DNA of 64,000 bases from Martelella mediterranea (GCA_003001975.1 PVUG01000014.1:62001-126000); one strand, 5' to 3'; shown: positions 42,768 through 54,072, numbered from the stretch's first letter. The notes: generated by a model from the letters alone, not told the origin. Program-made: numbers and translations.

Positions 42768-44903
42768 ATGACGATACTGCTTGCCGTGATTGTCTGCGGC
42801 CTGTTGTCGATTGTGTACGCCCTTTGGGCGACGCGCTCGGTGATGGTCGCCGATCAGGGAACCCCGCGCATGAAGGAAATCGCGGGCTTCATTCGAGAGG
42901 GGGCGCAGGCCTATCTGACGCGCCAGTATACAACGATTGCGATCGTGGGCGTGGTCGTCTTCATTCTGGCCTGGCTGCTGCTCTCCCTGAGTGCTGCAAT
43001 CGGCTTCGTCATCGGGGCGGTGCTGTCGGGGGCGGCGGGCTTCATCGGCATGCATGTTTCGGTGCGCGCCAATGTCCGCACCGCGCAGGCTGCCTCCTAC
43101 AGCCTGCCGGCGGGTCTTGATATCGCGTTCAAATCCGGCGCGATCACGGGCATGCTGGTCGCCGGTCTCGCGCTTCTCGGCGTCTCGGTCTACTACTACG
43201 TCCTCACCGCTGTGATGGGCCATGCTCCGGCCGACCGCGAAGTCATCGACTCGCTGGTCGCGCTCGGCTTCGGCGCTTCGCTGATTTCGGTGTTCGCGCG
43301 TCTGGGCGGCGGCATCTTCACCAAGGGGGCAGACGTCGGTGGCGACCTTGTCGGCAAGGTCGAAGCGGGGATCCCGGAAGACGATCCGCGCAACCCGGCA
43401 ACGATTGCAGACAATGTTGGCGATAATGTTGGTGACTGCGCCGGCATGGCAGCCGACCTGTTCGAGACCTATGCGGTTTCGGTCGTGGCCACCATGGTGC
43501 TCGGCGCCATCTTCTTCGGGGGAACCGCCATTCTGGCGGATGTCATGCTGCTGCCGCTCGCCATTTGCGCGGTCTGCATCCTGACCTCGATTGTCGGCAC
43601 CTTCTTCGTCAAGCTCGGCGCCAACGGTTCGATCATGGGCGCGCTTTATCGCGGCCTGATCGTGACCGGGATCCTGTCAATTGTCGGTCTCGGCATCGCC
43701 ACCTGGGCGACCGTCGGCTTCGGCAGCCTCGGCGAGGTTGCCGGTCGCGAAATCACCGGCTGGGCGCTGTTCATCTGCGGCATTGTCGGCCTGATCGTCA
43801 CCGCGCTGATCGTGGTCATCACCGAATATTATACCGGTACCGGCAAACGTCCGGTGGTTTCGATTGCCCAGGCATCGGTCTCCGGCCACGGCACCAATGT
43901 CATTCAGGGCCTTGCCGTTTCGCTTGAGGCGACGGCCCTTCCGGCAATCGTGATCTGCGGTGGCATCATCTCGACCTACCAGCTTGCCGGCCTGTTCGGC
44001 ACGGGTATCGCGGTTACTGCCATGCTCGGTCTTGCCGGTATGATCGTAGCGCTCGACGCCTTTGGTCCGGTCACCGACAATGCCGGCGGCATTGCCGAAA
44101 TGGCAGGTCTTGATCCGGACGTGCGCAAATCCACCGACGCGCTGGATGCCGTCGGCAACACCACCAAGGCGGTCACCAAGGGCTATGCCATCGGTTCGGC
44201 CGGTCTCGGTGCGCTGGTGCTGTTTGCGGCCTATTCGAACGACCTCTCCTATTTCGCGGCCAATGGCGATCAATATCCCTTCTATGCGAATATGGGCGAT
44301 ATCTCGTTCTCGCTGTCGAACCCCTACGTGGTCGCCGGCCTGATCTTCGGCGGGCTGATCCCCTACCTGTTCGGCGGCATCGCCATGACGGCGGTTGGCC
44401 GGGCGGCCAGCGCCGTTGTCAGCGAAGTGCGCCGGCAGTTCAAGGAAAAGCCCGGCATCATGGGCGGCACTGAAAAGCCGGATTATGGCCGTGCGGTCGA
44501 TATGCTGACCAAGGCCGCGATCCGCGAGATGATCATCCCGTCGCTGCTGCCGGTTCTGGCCCCGCTGGTCGTGTTCTTCGGCGTCTGGCTGATGTCCGGC
44601 TCGAAAGCCTCGGCCTTTGCCGCACTCGGCGCTTCGCTTCTCGGCGTGATCGTCAACGGCCTGTTCGTCGCCATCTCGATGACCTCCGGCGGCGGCGCCT
44701 GGGACAACGCCAAGAAGAGCTTCGAGGATGGTTTCGTCGATGCTGACGGCGCGACCCACGAAAAGGGCTCGGATGCCCACAAGGCCTCCGTCACCGGCGA
44801 TACGGTCGGCGATCCCTACAAGGATACGGCCGGTCCTGCCGTGAACCCGGCAATCAAGATCACCAACATCGTGGCATTGCTGCTGCTGGCGGTTCTGGCC
44901 TGA
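42768..44903 (+). CDS. hppA: Proton-pumping inorganic pyrophosphatase, K+-independent
   Basis: A 711-residue membrane pyrophosphatase with about sixteen helices, using pyrophosphate hydrolysis to export protons. The active-site signature [20 protein letters not shown] and the Asp-rich [12 protein letters not shown] are present, with the C-terminal [14 protein letters not shown]. The block [17 protein letters not shown] has Lys and Thr where the K+-dependent class has Ala and Gly, so this is the K+-independent class. Such pumps are common in rhizobia and often linked to low pH or energy stress. A strong terminator follows. Confidence 0.96.
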   Translation: MTILLAVIVCGLLSIVYALWATRSVMVADQGTPRMKEIAGFIREGAQAYLTRQYTTIAIVGVVVFILAWLLLSLSAAIGFVIGAVLSGAAGFIGMHVSVRANVRTAQAASYSLPAGLDIAFKSGAITGMLVAGLALLGVSVYYYVLTAVMGHAPADREVIDSLVALGFGASLISVFARLGGGIFTKGADVGGDLVGKVEAGIPEDDPRNPATIADNVGDNVGDCAGMAADLFETYAVSVVATMVLGAIFFGGTAILADVMLLPLAICAVCILTSIVGTFFVKLGANGSIMGALYRGLIVTGILSIVGLGIATWATVGFGSLGEVAGREITGWALFICGIVGLIVTALIVVITEYYTGTGKRPVVSIAQASVSGHGTNVIQGLAVSLEATALPAIVICGGIISTYQLAGLFGTGIAVTAMLGLAGMIVALDAFGPVTDNAGGIAEMAGLDPDVRKSTDALDAVGNTTKAVTKGYAIGSAGLGALVLFAAYSNDLSYFAANGDQYPFYANMGDISFSLSNPYVVAGLIFGGLIPYLFGGIAMTAVGRAASAVVSEVRRQFKEKPGIMGGTEKPDYGRAVDMLTKAAIREMIIPSLLPVLAPLVVFFGVWLMSGSKASAFAALGASLLGVIVNGLFVAISMTSGGGAWDNAKKSFEDGFVDADGATHEKGSDAHKASVTGDTVGDPYKDTAGPAVNPAIKITNIVALLLLAVLA

Positions 44904-44953
44904 TCGAAAGACCATTTCCGGCGGGGACCTCTCCGCCGGAGCCTTCAAAAAAG

Positions 44954-44981
44954 AAGACCCCGCTGTCGACAGCGGGGTCTT
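44954..44981. terminator. Bidirectional terminator between hppA and bamE
   Basis: A perfect 28-base palindrome (AAGACCCCGCTGT and its complement) with A- and T-rich flanks, placed between convergent genes. It can serve both strands. Confidence 0.85.
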
Positions 44982-45006
44982 TGTATTTGGTTCTTCGGTG
45001 CGTTCT

Positions 45007-45531
45007 TTACTGAACGGCGCCGTTATTATTGGTGCCGAAGAAGTCGCGGGCGGCGCTGGAGCCGGAGCCCTGCAGGATCTGCTGGATGAAGGTGATGTCC
45101 TTGCCGCCGGTCGGCGTGGTATCGGAAACCATGTCGACGACGCGACCATCCTGCAGCGTGTAGCGGGCGATCCTGTCCACGCGGCCATTATTGTTGAAAT
45201 AGATGGCGAGGATTTCCTGACCAACGAGGCGCGGCTTCTGGAATTCGAAGCGCCGTTCCTTCCTCTGCGAAATGTAGAAGAACACCTCGTTATCGAAGGT
45301 TGCCGTTGTCGACGGCTCGCCAAGCGTCAGGACGACCTGCTCGCGGCTGGAGCCTTCCTTGACCAGCTGCAAGCGCTCTTCGTCGATGACATAGCCCTGA
45401 TAAAACACGTCCTTGGAGCCGATAATGTCGCTCGTCGAGCAACCTGCGGTCAGAAGCGCGACGGCAAACAATGCACCCGCGGCAGCCGGTCGAACCGGTC
45501 TGAAATCAAAATACTGTCGGCGCGTCTTCAA
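45007..45531 (-). CDS. bamE: Outer membrane assembly lipoprotein BamE/OmlA
   Basis: A 174-residue lipoprotein with a lipobox ending LLTAGC, so it is anchored to the outer membrane. The SmpA/OmlA domain follows (EGSSREQVVLTLGEPSTT, then VFFYISQRKERRFEF). It supports BamA in folding outer-membrane proteins. TTG at 45531 with AGGGAG upstream gives a normal short signal; an ATG at 45576 would add 15 residues before it. It is divergent from the CBP3-like chaperone gene, as in other rhizobia. Confidence 0.9.
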   Translation of the reverse strand: MKTRRQYFDFRPVRPAAAGALFAVALLTAGCSTSDIIGSKDVFYQGYVIDEERLQLVKEGSSREQVVLTLGEPSTTATFDNEVFFYISQRKERRFEFQKPRLVGQEILAIYFNNNGRVDRIARYTLQDGRVVDMVSDTTPTGGKDITFIQQILQGSGSSAARDFFGTNNNGAVQ

Positions 45532-45832
45532 ACGTACACTCCCTGGCAAAGCTTTTTCTGGGCCGCAGATAAACACCTTGCGGCTGTCTTCGTTTCAATT
45601 TGCAAACGCCACCTTCAGCGAAGGCCGGCCTGGACAACGATTTCCCGGTTGCGGGCGGGCGGCGCGCAAACTACCATTGACCATGGTTCGTTTTGGAAGC
45701 ACAGACCGCCTGTCGCCGGAATACCTCGAAGCCTCGCGTTTTCCAACTCAAATGGATAAACCAGCTTTTGCCCGGATGCAATTGTGGCGGGCGGATTGCG
45801 GCCAGGCGTTATAGCGGATTGAAGAGAGTGGG
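45532..45832. other. Divergent intergenic region bamE / CBP3-like gene
   Basis: 301 bp between divergent genes; it must hold both promoters. I see no clear operator, repeat or small gene. Confidence 0.4.
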
Positions 45833-46387
45833 ATGATCCTCAGGATTTTCGGCAGAAACCGTAGCAACAAGCAAATCGTGCAACGCCAATATGGCGTGAT
45901 CACGGCGACGGCGCGGCAGCCCTGCTTTTTCACCGATTATGGCGTGCCTGATACCGTGATGGGCCGTTTCGAGATGCTTTCCGTGGTGATGATCCTGTTT
46001 CTCGGACGAACCTCGAAATCATCGGAAAGCGGCAAGCAGATGGCGCAGGAGGTTGTGGATGCGTTTTTCATGGATATCGACTATTCAATCCGTGAACTGG
46101 GCGTCGGCGATAATTCGGTGCCCAAGCGAATGAAAAAGCTGGCCGGCATGTTCTACGGCCGTCTGGAGCGTTATATGCGCTGTCTTCAGGAACGCGACCT
46201 GGAACAGCTTGCCATCGCGCTGGCTCACAATATTCATTCCGACGATGGCGAGACTTCCGAAATGGCCGAGCTTTCCCGCTGGATGCTGGAAAACGCCGAT
46301 CATCTGGAGCAAACCGATGAAATTGTCGTGGAAACGGGGATGGTAAGCTTCCTCGTGCCCGAAAGCATGGAGACAGGACGTGTCTGA
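45833..46387 (+). CDS. Ubiquinol-cytochrome c chaperone (CBP3 family)
   Basis: A 184-residue protein of the CBP3/UQCC1 family, which helps assemble the cytochrome bc1 complex. The family blocks FFTDYGVPDTVMGRFEML and a DAFFMDIDYSIRELGVGDNSVPKRMKKL stretch are well kept, followed by FYGRLERY. The stop overlaps the GTG start of the next gene, a standard pair in alphaproteobacteria. Confidence 0.9.
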   Translation: MILRIFGRNRSNKQIVQRQYGVITATARQPCFFTDYGVPDTVMGRFEMLSVVMILFLGRTSKSSESGKQMAQEVVDAFFMDIDYSIRELGVGDNSVPKRMKKLAGMFYGRLERYMRCLQERDLEQLAIALAHNIHSDDGETSEMAELSRWMLENADHLEQTDEIVVETGMVSFLVPESMETGRV

Positions 46388-46964
46388 CAAGAATGCGAAC
46401 GAGATAACGCTGCCGTTTTCGCGCCCCTTCACGGTCGCGCGCGCGGCCGCCGTGCCGTTCGAAATGCGTATCGATGTGGAAGGTGACGAACTGGAGCGGC
46501 TTGCCGGGTTTCTGGATGTCGATGCCGTGACCAGCCTTTCGGCCGATCTCAGAATCACGCCCTGGCGGCGCGAAGGCGTAAGGGTCAGGGGCGAGGTCAG
46601 GGCGCATGTCGTGCAGTCCTGCGTCGTGACGCTGGAGCCGATCGAGACCGATTTCTCCGAGCCGGTCGATGCGACCTATCTTCCGGAAAACTCCCGGCAG
46701 TTCAAACGCAAGATCAATGCGGAAGGCGAATTGCTCGTCGATCCCGAAGGGCCGGATGATCCCGAACCGTTCACCGGCAGCGATATCGACCTTGCCGCCG
46801 TCGTGATCGAGATGCTTGGCCTTGCAATCGATCCCTATCCGCGCAAGCCGGATGCCGAACTGCCGCCCGACGTGATCGATGAAGATGACGGCGAAGACGC
46901 AGTTGCAGACAGGGAATCGCCGTTTGCAGCATTGAAGGACTGGAAGGGCGGAGGATCGAAATAG
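46380..46964 (+). CDS. DUF177 (YceD-type) protein
   Basis: A 194-residue protein of the DUF177 family, related to YceD, which is linked to 23S rRNA accumulation and ribosome assembly. It has an N-terminal beta region and the conserved [19 protein letters not shown] block with Cys, then an acidic tail. The GTG start at 46380 overlaps the previous stop with GGAGACAGGAC upstream. As in many genomes it precedes plsX and fabH. Confidence 0.88.
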   Translation: MSDKNANEITLPFSRPFTVARAAAVPFEMRIDVEGDELERLAGFLDVDAVTSLSADLRITPWRREGVRVRGEVRAHVVQSCVVTLEPIETDFSEPVDATYLPENSRQFKRKINAEGELLVDPEGPDDPEPFTGSDIDLAAVVIEMLGLAIDPYPRKPDAELPPDVIDEDDGEDAVADRESPFAALKDWKGGGSK

Positions 46965-47142
46965 CCGTAAAAGGCGAGGGGGTTATGGTCCTTTCGGCAC
47001 CGCCCGTTGCGGCGTCGCGTACAGGGCTTTCGGCAAAACGCACGTAAATTGCGGTTTTTACACGGCGGTAGTTGTCTCCCGCAGCAAAAACGGTATTTTG
47101 GCCCGGCTTCTCCGGATGCGTGCAAACAGGGATCTCGAACGT

Positions 47143-48189
47143 TTGATTAGAATTTCCATTGATGCCATGGGCGGAGATGTCGGTCCGGAAGTTGCCGTCG
47201 CTGGCGCTGCCCAGGCGCTGACGCGGCACCCCGACATCAGCTACATACTTTATGGCAAGTCGTCCGTTATTGAACCGCTTCTTGCGTCCTATCCCAAACT
47301 GAAGGATCAGGCGCGTGTGGTCGACTGCGAAATCGCTGTCGGTATGGACGAAAAACCGAGCCAGGCGCTGCGGCGCGGCCGCAATGTTTCCAGCATGTGG
47401 AAGGCAATCGAGGCGGTCAAGGACAAGGAATCCGACGTGGCGGTTTCGGCCGGCAATACCGGTGCGCTGATGGCCATGGCGATGTTCTGTCTGAAAACCA
47501 TGCCCGATATCGACCGTCCGGCGATCGCCGGCATCTGGCCGACGCTGAAGGGCGAAAGCATTGTTCTCGATATCGGCGCCACCATCGGCGCCGATGCCAA
47601 GCAGCTTCTCGATTTCGCGCTCATGGGCGGGGCGATGGCGCGCGCGCTGTTTGAACTGAAAAAGCCGACCATCGGCCTGCTGAATGTTGGCGTCGAAGAA
47701 GTAAAGGGCGTCGAGCAGGTCAAGGAAGCCGGAAAGTTTCTGCGTGAAGCCGATATCGACAATCTCGATTATGCCGGCTTTGTGGAAGGCGACGATCTTG
47801 GCCGCGGCACGGTCGACGTGTTCGTGGTCGAAGGCTTTACCGGCAATATCGCCCTGAAGACGGCGGAGGGCACGGCCCGGCAGATCGCGCAATATCTACG
47901 TTCGGCCATGTCGCGCACATTGATGTCACGGATCGGCTATCTTTTTGCCCGCGGCGCGTTTCACATGCTGCGTGAGAAGCTTGATCCGCGAAAGGTCAAT
48001 GGCGGCGTCTTTCTCGGGCTCAACGGTATTGTCATCAAGAGTCACGGCAGCACCGATGCCGAAGGCTATGCCTCGGCCATCGAGGTGGCTTACGACATGG
48101 TGCATAACGGGCTTCAGGCTAAGATCCAGCATGATCTGAGTGAGTATCATGCGCGTAATGAATCACCCATGGGGCCGGAAGCGGCTTGA
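47143..48189 (+). CDS. plsX: Phosphate acyltransferase PlsX
   Basis: A 348-residue enzyme that turns acyl-ACP into acyl-phosphate for phospholipid synthesis. Motifs: the start [42 protein letters not shown] and [14 protein letters not shown]. The usual family start is MIRIS, so TTG at 47143 is chosen; an ATG at 47098 would add 15 residues. The fabH gene follows in the same direction. Confidence 0.93.
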   Translation: MIRISIDAMGGDVGPEVAVAGAAQALTRHPDISYILYGKSSVIEPLLASYPKLKDQARVVDCEIAVGMDEKPSQALRRGRNVSSMWKAIEAVKDKESDVAVSAGNTGALMAMAMFCLKTMPDIDRPAIAGIWPTLKGESIVLDIGATIGADAKQLLDFALMGGAMARALFELKKPTIGLLNVGVEEVKGVEQVKEAGKFLREADIDNLDYAGFVEGDDLGRGTVDVFVVEGFTGNIALKTAEGTARQIAQYLRSAMSRTLMSRIGYLFARGAFHMLREKLDPRKVNGGVFLGLNGIVIKSHGSTDAEGYASAIEVAYDMVHNGLQAKIQHDLSEYHARNESPMGPEAA

Positions 48190-48243
48190 CGCGGATGGGC
48201 AGACGGTTTTTCGCCGCTATGCCCGCCAACAAGGAATAACAAT

Positions 48244-49212
48244 ATGATCCGTTCTGTCGTTTGCGGTTTCGGGGCTGCGCTGCCAAAGCGTGTGGTGACC
48301 AATGAAGAACTGCGGCAGCTGGTGGATACATCCGACAGCTGGATCCAGCAGCGCACCGGCATCCGCCAGCGCTACATCGCAGGTCCGGATGAAACCACGG
48401 CCTCGCTCGGCGAACAGGCCGCGCGCAGGGCTCTCGACAATGCCGGTCTGACGCCGGACGATATCGACCTGATCGTGGTGGCGACCTCGACGCCCGACAA
48501 CACCTTTCCGGCAACGGCGGTGAATATCCAGAGCCGCCTCGGCATGCAGCATGGTTTTGCCTTCGACATGCAGGCGGTGTGCTCGGGCTTCGTCTATGCA
48601 TTGACGACGGCGGACAATTACATCCGTGCCGGCCGGGCGCGGCGTGTGCTGGTGATCGGCGCCGAAACATTCTCGCGCCTTCTGGACTGGACCGACCGGA
48701 CAACCTGCGTGCTGTTCGGCGATGGCGCCGGCGCGGTCATTCTCGAGGCGCAGGAAGACAGCGCTGCCGGAGAACGCGGGATTATTGCCGCCAGCCTTCG
48801 TTCCGATGGCGCCCATTGCAAGAAGCTTTATGTCGATGGCGGGGTTTCAACCACCGGCGATATCGGCCACCTGCGCATGGAGGGCCGCGAGGTTTTCAAA
48901 CATGCCGTGGGCATGATCACCGATGTGATCGAGGCGGCTTTTGATGAAGCGAAGATCGATATCGATCAGCTTGACTGGCTGGTGCCGCATCAGGCCAACC
49001 GCCGGATCATCGAAGGCTCGGCCAAAAAGCTCGGCATTCCGATGGACAAGGTGGTCGTGACCGTGGATCAGCACGCCAACACATCGGCGGCCTCGATCCC
49101 GCTGGCACTGGCGACGGCAGCCGGCGATGGTCGGATCCAGCGCGGCGACATGGTGATGCTTGAGGCCATGGGCGGCGGATTTACCTGGGGTGCGGTGCTT
49201 TTGCGCTGGTAA
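48244..49212 (+). CDS. fabH: Beta-ketoacyl-ACP synthase III FabH
   Basis: A 322-residue enzyme starting fatty-acid synthesis by joining acetyl-CoA to malonyl-ACP. The catalytic Cys lies in [12 protein letters not shown], His in VPHQANRRI and Asn in [24 protein letters not shown] before the ATG gives a clear start. Part of the plsX-fabH-ihfA run. Confidence 0.96.
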   Translation: MIRSVVCGFGAALPKRVVTNEELRQLVDTSDSWIQQRTGIRQRYIAGPDETTASLGEQAARRALDNAGLTPDDIDLIVVATSTPDNTFPATAVNIQSRLGMQHGFAFDMQAVCSGFVYALTTADNYIRAGRARRVLVIGAETFSRLLDWTDRTTCVLFGDGAGAVILEAQEDSAAGERGIIAASLRSDGAHCKKLYVDGGVSTTGDIGHLRMEGREVFKHAVGMITDVIEAAFDEAKIDIDQLDWLVPHQANRRIIEGSAKKLGIPMDKVVVTVDQHANTSAASIPLALATAAGDGRIQRGDMVMLEAMGGGFTWGAVLLRW

Positions 49213-49316
49213 TGTCTGTCTGGGACGGAATTGAGTTCCTTGATGCGCTTGACCGTTTTGCCACACGGCAATAGTGTCTTGGCCAAGGGGAAATTAGACA
49301 AGCTTGGGATGCGGTA

Positions 49317-49661
49317 ATGCCTGGCAAAACTGTGACGCGTGCGGATCTGGCCGAGTCGGTGTTCCGTAAAGTGGGACTTTCTCGTACGGAATCGGCGGAA
49401 CTGGTCGAAACTGTGATCGATGAAATCTGTGATGCAATCGTGAAAGGGGAAACGGTCAAGCTCTCCTCGTTCGCGACATTTCAGGTGCGCGACAAGAATG
49501 AACGCATCGGTCGAAATCCGAAAACCGGTGAGGAGGTTCCGATCTCCCCGCGCCGGGTGATGACCTTCAAGGCCTCGAACGTGCTGAAGCAGAAAATTCT
49601 GAAGGCGCATCTCAATCGCAAGCAGCGCGCGGAAAAAGCGGCCCAGAAGACTGCGTCCTGA
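49317..49661 (+). CDS. ihfA: Integration host factor alpha subunit
   Basis: A 114-residue DNA-bending protein of the HU/IHF family. The N-terminal helices ([26 protein letters not shown]) and the arm region with [21 protein letters not shown] are typical of IhfA. The C-terminal tail is a little longer and Lys/Arg-rich. It pairs with IhfB (not in the window) to bend DNA at promoters and recombination sites. Confidence 0.93.
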   Translation: MPGKTVTRADLAESVFRKVGLSRTESAELVETVIDEICDAIVKGETVKLSSFATFQVRDKNERIGRNPKTGEEVPISPRRVMTFKASNVLKQKILKAHLNRKQRAEKAAQKTAS

Positions 49662-49766
49662 GCATCTGCCCTGGGGGTGTTTGACGCGGCATCTTGTCTT
49701 TCGACGGTGATCGGGTTGAAATACGCTTGATTCGATCACTGTGGTTGGCGAGGACGTTTGAACATC

Positions 49767-50291
49767 ATGGACAAGTCTCCCGAGGCGTTTCGCACCATTT
49801 CGGAAGTGGCGGAAGAACTGGAACTGCCGCAGCATGTGCTGCGCTTCTGGGAAACGCGCTTCACGCAGGTCAAGCCGATGAAGCGGGGCGGCGGCCGCCG
49901 CTATTACCGCCCGGAAGACATCGAGCTTCTGAAGGGCATCCGTCATCTCCTCTATGATCACGGCTACACCATCAAGGGCGTGCAGAAGCTTCTGAAAAGC
50001 AATGGCAACCGTTTCGTCACCGCTATCGGCAGTGGCGATGCCGAGCTTGTCGAGGCCCTGGCACCGCAGCCCGAACGCAGGGTGGACGAGGATCAGCCTT
50101 CCATCTTCGACGACGATCAGGTCGTCGGCCGCCCGAAAAAGTCAGGCGGTACCGGGTTCTTTCGCCGGAAGAAGGATGAAGAGGGCGACGTTGATCCCGC
50201 CTCCGGCATTACCCGCTCCGACGATGCCTTGCTGCAGGAGGTGCTCTACGACCTTCTCGAATGCAAGCGCCTGCTCGATCAGGTGCGCTGA
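49767..50291 (+). CDS. MerR-family regulator downstream of ihfA
   Basis: A 174-residue protein with an N-terminal MerR-type winged helix ([40 protein letters not shown]) and a variable C-terminal half ending in a short coiled helix ([14 protein letters not shown]). It has no metal-binding cysteines, so it is not a metal sensor. ATG 49767 fits the family; TTG at 49758 with a close GAGGA is possible. The gene is fixed after ihfA in many alphaproteobacteria, but its targets are not established as far as I know. Confidence 0.88.
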   Translation: MDKSPEAFRTISEVAEELELPQHVLRFWETRFTQVKPMKRGGGRRYYRPEDIELLKGIRHLLYDHGYTIKGVQKLLKSNGNRFVTAIGSGDAELVEALAPQPERRVDEDQPSIFDDDQVVGRPKKSGGTGFFRRKKDEEGDVDPASGITRSDDALLQEVLYDLLECKRLLDQVR

Positions 50292-50579
50292 GATAAGGCG
50301 TTGCCCGTTTTGGGTTGCCGCTTTCAAAAACGGACAAGCGCTATTGTGGAACCTGTGTCGGCGACGTCTGACGGGTGTCAAGATCGTGTCTTCATAACTG
50401 CGCTATAGTGTCCCCGCAGCGGGGAATCCATTCTCCGGTATTGCCAAAACCGCCTCATTCTGCTTCCACTCTAGGTGGCAGGTCGTTATTTTTCGATAAG
50501 AAAGAGCGGCTTTTGGAGGCAAGTTTGCGCATCGCGGCAGGATGCCTGACGCGGTACGCCATTATGCTGGAGAATGATG

Positions 50580-53129
50580 ATGGCGGAAAATGCAGCGTCC
50601 AGTGACCTGGAGACCATGCCTGTCGACGCGGTTCTCGAAAAGCTTGGCGTCGACCCGGAAAAGGGGCTTGCCGCGGCTGAGGCGAAAGAGCGGCTCGCGA
50701 AATTTGGCCCGAATGCACTGCCGGAAGAAAAGGTCAGTCTTTTCAAACAAATCGCCGGGCATTTCGTCGGGCCGATCGCATTCATGATCGAGGCCGCTGC
50801 CCTGGTTTCGCTGATTCTGGGCGACTGGGGCGATTTCTTCATCATTTTCGGTCTGCTGGTCTTCAATGCCGGTCTCGAATTCTATCAGGACAGCAAGGCG
50901 ACGAGTGCACTGGCAGCGCTGAAGAACTCGCTCGCGCCGCAGGCAACGGCGCTTCGGGACGGCAAGTTTTCGGTCATCGATGCGTCGACCCTGGTGCCGG
51001 GTGATATCATCAAGATCAGGCTCGGCGGCATTGTTCCCGCCGATGTCCGTCTGGTATCGGGTGAATATGCTTCGATCGATCAGGCTGCATTGACGGGTGA
51101 GTCGCTGCCGGTCAACAAGACGGTCGGCGATATCGCCTATTCGGGCAGCGTGGTGAAACAGGGTGAAATGGCCGCTGTCGTCACCGCCACCGGATCGGAA
51201 ACCTTCTTCGGCCGCACCGCCAAGCTGGTGGCCGGGGCAGGGGCCGTCAGCCAGGCGCAAAAGGCGATGTTCCAGATCGGCAATTTCCTGATCGTGGTCG
51301 CCGTGGTGCTGGCGCTGATCATGGTTGCCGTTCAGGTCTATGTCGATATCGTCCAGACCGATGCCTGGGGGCTTGCCGATGCGCTCGGCATTCTGCAATT
51401 CGTGCTGGTGCTGCTGGTTGCCTCCATTCCGGTGGCAATGCCGGCTGTTTTTTCCATCACCATGGCGCTTGGCGCACTGGCGCTTTCCAAGGAAAAGGCG
51501 ATCGTTTCGCGCCTGTCATCTATCGATGAAATGGCGGGTGCGGACATCTTGTGCTCCGACAAGACCGGTACGCTGACAAAGAATATCCTGACGCTTGGCG
51601 ATCCGATTCCCGTTGGCGGCGCCGAGGCGGCGGATATCGTGCTGGCAGGCGCTCTGGCCTCGCGCGCCGAGGATGGCGACGCGATTGATGGTGCGGTCAT
51701 CGGTGCGCTTGCCGACAGGTCGGTTCTTGATCAGTACGCGGTCGGCAAGTTCACGCCGTTCGATCCGGTGTCGAAACGGACCGAAGCGGCGGTGACGGGG
51801 CCGGATGGCGCGGCCTTCCTGACATCGAAGGGCGCGCCCCATGCCATCGTCCTGCTGGCCAAAGCGGAGCAGGCGGTGGCCGATGAGGTCGATGCGCATG
51901 TCGCCGAACTGGGCGCGAAGGGCTATCGTGCGCTGGCCGTTGCCCGGTCCGATGATGGCGGTGCAAGCTGGAAACTTCTCGGCATCCTGCCGATGTTCGA
52001 TCCGCCGCGTGACGATTCGAAACAGACGATCGAGAATGTCCGGGCCAAGGGTGTCGAGGTGAAGATGATCACCGGCGACGATACCGCGATTGCAAAGGAA
52101 ACCGCGCGTCAACTCGGCCTTGGCACCAATATATTGCCGGCAGCGGAAGTGTTTCCGAAAGACATGGACCCGGACAATGTGCCCGGTTCGATCGCCAACC
52201 GGATCTTGACGGCGGATGGTTTTGCCCGCGTGTTTCCCGAGCACAAATATGCCATCGTCAAGACATTCCAGAAAAACGGCCATCTGGTGGCCATGACCGG
52301 AGACGGCGTCAATGATGCGCCGGCGCTGAAACAGGCCGATTGCGGCATTGCCGTTTCCGGTGCGACCGATGCCGCCCGCAGCGCTGCGGCGCTGATCCTG
52401 ACGGCGCCCGGCCTTTCGGTGATCCAGAACGCCGTCGACGAGGCTCGGCGGATTTTCGGACGGATCACCAGCTACACGATCTATCGGGTGGCGCTGACCA
52501 TGGATATCATGTTTCTCGTGGTGCTCTCGACCATCTTCCTTGGCGTTCAGCCGCTGACGCCGATCATGATCGTGCTGATGTCGCTGCTGGACGATATTCC
52601 GATCATGACGGTGGCCTATGACAACACCAGCGTGTCCGATCAGCCGATCCGATGGCGCATGCCGCATCTGCTGACCGTCTCCGCGGTTCTTGGCTTTGCG
52701 TCCATCGTCCAGTCATTCGGTCTGCTGCTGATGGGCATGGAGGTGCTGTCGGAACCGGCCCGTTGGTTGGGGCTTGGTCTGACGGACCAGTCGCATCTGC
52801 AATCGATGATGTTCCTGCAACTGGTGGCCGGCGGACACCTTCTGATGCTGGTCAGCCGCAAGGAAAACTGGTTCATGAAGCGGCCCTATCCGGCAAAGCC
52901 GCTGGTCATCGCCATTGTCGCGACCCAGCTTGTGGCGGTGCTGATGTGTGGCTTCGGCATTCTCGTTCCGCAAATTCCCTGGAAACTTATCGGCCTCGTG
53001 TGGGGTTACCTGATTGTCTGGCTGTTCATTATCGGGCTTGTCAGGATCGGTATTGACCATGTGCTCGAAAACCGCAGTGCCCGGCGGGCAATGTCCATCG
53101 ACGTGGTCAATAAACGGTTGTTCCGCTAG
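50580..53129 (+). CDS. Plasma-membrane-type H+-exporting P-type ATPase
   Basis: An 849-residue P-type ATPase of class IIIA, the type of fungal and plant proton pumps. In order: cation-ATPase N domain (about 15-80), actuator loop ALTGESLPV, phosphorylation site CSDKTGTLTKN, nucleotide block SKGAPHAI and hinge TGDGVNDAPALK, with ten predicted helices. ATG 50580 lies seven bases after GGAG; ATGs at 50574 and 50577 are too close to it. Proton export is inferred from subfamily likeness. PPK2 follows after 31 bp, suggesting an energy-linked operon. Confidence 0.88.
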   Translation: MAENAASSDLETMPVDAVLEKLGVDPEKGLAAAEAKERLAKFGPNALPEEKVSLFKQIAGHFVGPIAFMIEAAALVSLILGDWGDFFIIFGLLVFNAGLEFYQDSKATSALAALKNSLAPQATALRDGKFSVIDASTLVPGDIIKIRLGGIVPADVRLVSGEYASIDQAALTGESLPVNKTVGDIAYSGSVVKQGEMAAVVTATGSETFFGRTAKLVAGAGAVSQAQKAMFQIGNFLIVVAVVLALIMVAVQVYVDIVQTDAWGLADALGILQFVLVLLVASIPVAMPAVFSITMALGALALSKEKAIVSRLSSIDEMAGADILCSDKTGTLTKNILTLGDPIPVGGAEAADIVLAGALASRAEDGDAIDGAVIGALADRSVLDQYAVGKFTPFDPVSKRTEAAVTGPDGAAFLTSKGAPHAIVLLAKAEQAVADEVDAHVAELGAKGYRALAVARSDDGGASWKLLGILPMFDPPRDDSKQTIENVRAKGVEVKMITGDDTAIAKETARQLGLGTNILPAAEVFPKDMDPDNVPGSIANRILTADGFARVFPEHKYAIVKTFQKNGHLVAMTGDGVNDAPALKQADCGIAVSGATDAARSAAALILTAPGLSVIQNAVDEARRIFGRITSYTIYRVALTMDIMFLVVLSTIFLGVQPLTPIMIVLMSLLDDIPIMTVAYDNTSVSDQPIRWRMPHLLTVSAVLGFASIVQSFGLLLMGMEVLSEPARWLGLGLTDQSHLQSMMFLQLVAGGHLLMLVSRKENWFMKRPYPAKPLVIAIVATQLVAVLMCGFGILVPQIPWKLIGLVWGYLIVWLFIIGLVRIGIDHVLENRSARRAMSIDVVNKRLFR

Positions 53130-53160
53130 TCTCGACCGGGAATGCAAGGGAGGTGCGCTG

Positions 53161-53994
53161 ATGGATTTTGGCGAAAAGCTGATGATCAAACCGGGAAGTT
53201 CCGTCAAGCTGGCGGATATCGACCCGTCCTTTCACGGCGATATCAGGAACAAGGCGGCCGGCAAGGACGCGCTGGCTGAGGTTCTTGATGAGATCACGCC
53301 GTTGCAGGAAAAGCTTTACGCCGAAAAGAAACATGCCCTCCTGATCGTGCTGCAGGGCATTGATGCCGCCGGCAAGGATGGTGTGTGCTGGCATGTGATC
53401 CGGGCGATGAACCCGCAGGGCACCTATGTTGCAAGCTTCAAGCAGCCGACGGAAATCGAAAAGGCGCATGATTTCCTGTGGCGCGTGCATCAGCGCACGC
53501 CGGCCATGGGGCAGGTCGGGGTTTTCAACCGCTCGCATTATGAAGATGTTCTGGTGGCGCGGGTCCACAATCTCGTGCCGGAGCATGTCTGGTCGAAACG
53601 CTACCGCCAGATCAATCACTTCGAGGAATTCCTCAGCGAAAACGGCGTGAGTATCGTCAAGTTCTTCCTCTATATTTCCAAGGACGAACAGCTGGACCGC
53701 TTCGAAAAGCGCCTGGAGGACAAGGAGCGTCAGTGGAAGATTTCCGGTTCGGATTATTCCGAACGCGAACGCTGGGATGAATATATCGCCGCCTATGAAG
53801 ATATGTTGTCGAAGTGCTCGACCGAACATGCCCCCTGGTATGTGCTGCCGGCAAACCGGAAATGGTTTCGCAATCTGGCTGCGGCCAACATCATCCATCA
53901 GGCCCTTGTCGATATGCGGATCGAAACGCCCGAACCGAGCGTTGATCTCCACGAAATCTACCGCAAATATCACCACGCCATCCGCAACGGATAG
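53161..53994 (+). CDS. ppk2: Polyphosphate kinase 2 family protein
   Basis: A 277-residue PPK2-family kinase that transfers phosphate between polyphosphate and nucleotides. Walker A is GIDAAGKDG; Walker B region FNRSHYEDVLVARV; the lid holds Arg and Lys residues (EKRLEDKERQWKIS). The single-domain length and motif pattern look like the class that phosphorylates AMP and ADP, but I cannot fix the class. GGGAGGTG gives a strong ribosome site. It probably shares a transcript with the proton ATPase. Confidence 0.9.
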   Translation: MDFGEKLMIKPGSSVKLADIDPSFHGDIRNKAAGKDALAEVLDEITPLQEKLYAEKKHALLIVLQGIDAAGKDGVCWHVIRAMNPQGTYVASFKQPTEIEKAHDFLWRVHQRTPAMGQVGVFNRSHYEDVLVARVHNLVPEHVWSKRYRQINHFEEFLSENGVSIVKFFLYISKDEQLDRFEKRLEDKERQWKISGSDYSERERWDEYIAAYEDMLSKCSTEHAPWYVLPANRKWFRNLAAANIIHQALVDMRIETPEPSVDLHEIYRKYHHAIRNG

Positions 53995-54000
53995 GCCACG

Positions 54001-54026
54001 GCCCGTCGGGTAGGACGGGCAGTTTT
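54001..54026 (+). terminator. Intrinsic terminator after ppk2
   Basis: GCCCGTC/GACGGGC stem with a six-base loop, then AGTTTT, 6 bp past the stop. Confidence 0.7.
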
Positions 54027-54072
54027 CGATAAAATATGCCGCGGTGTTTGCGCTGCAGTGCAAAACGCCGTC

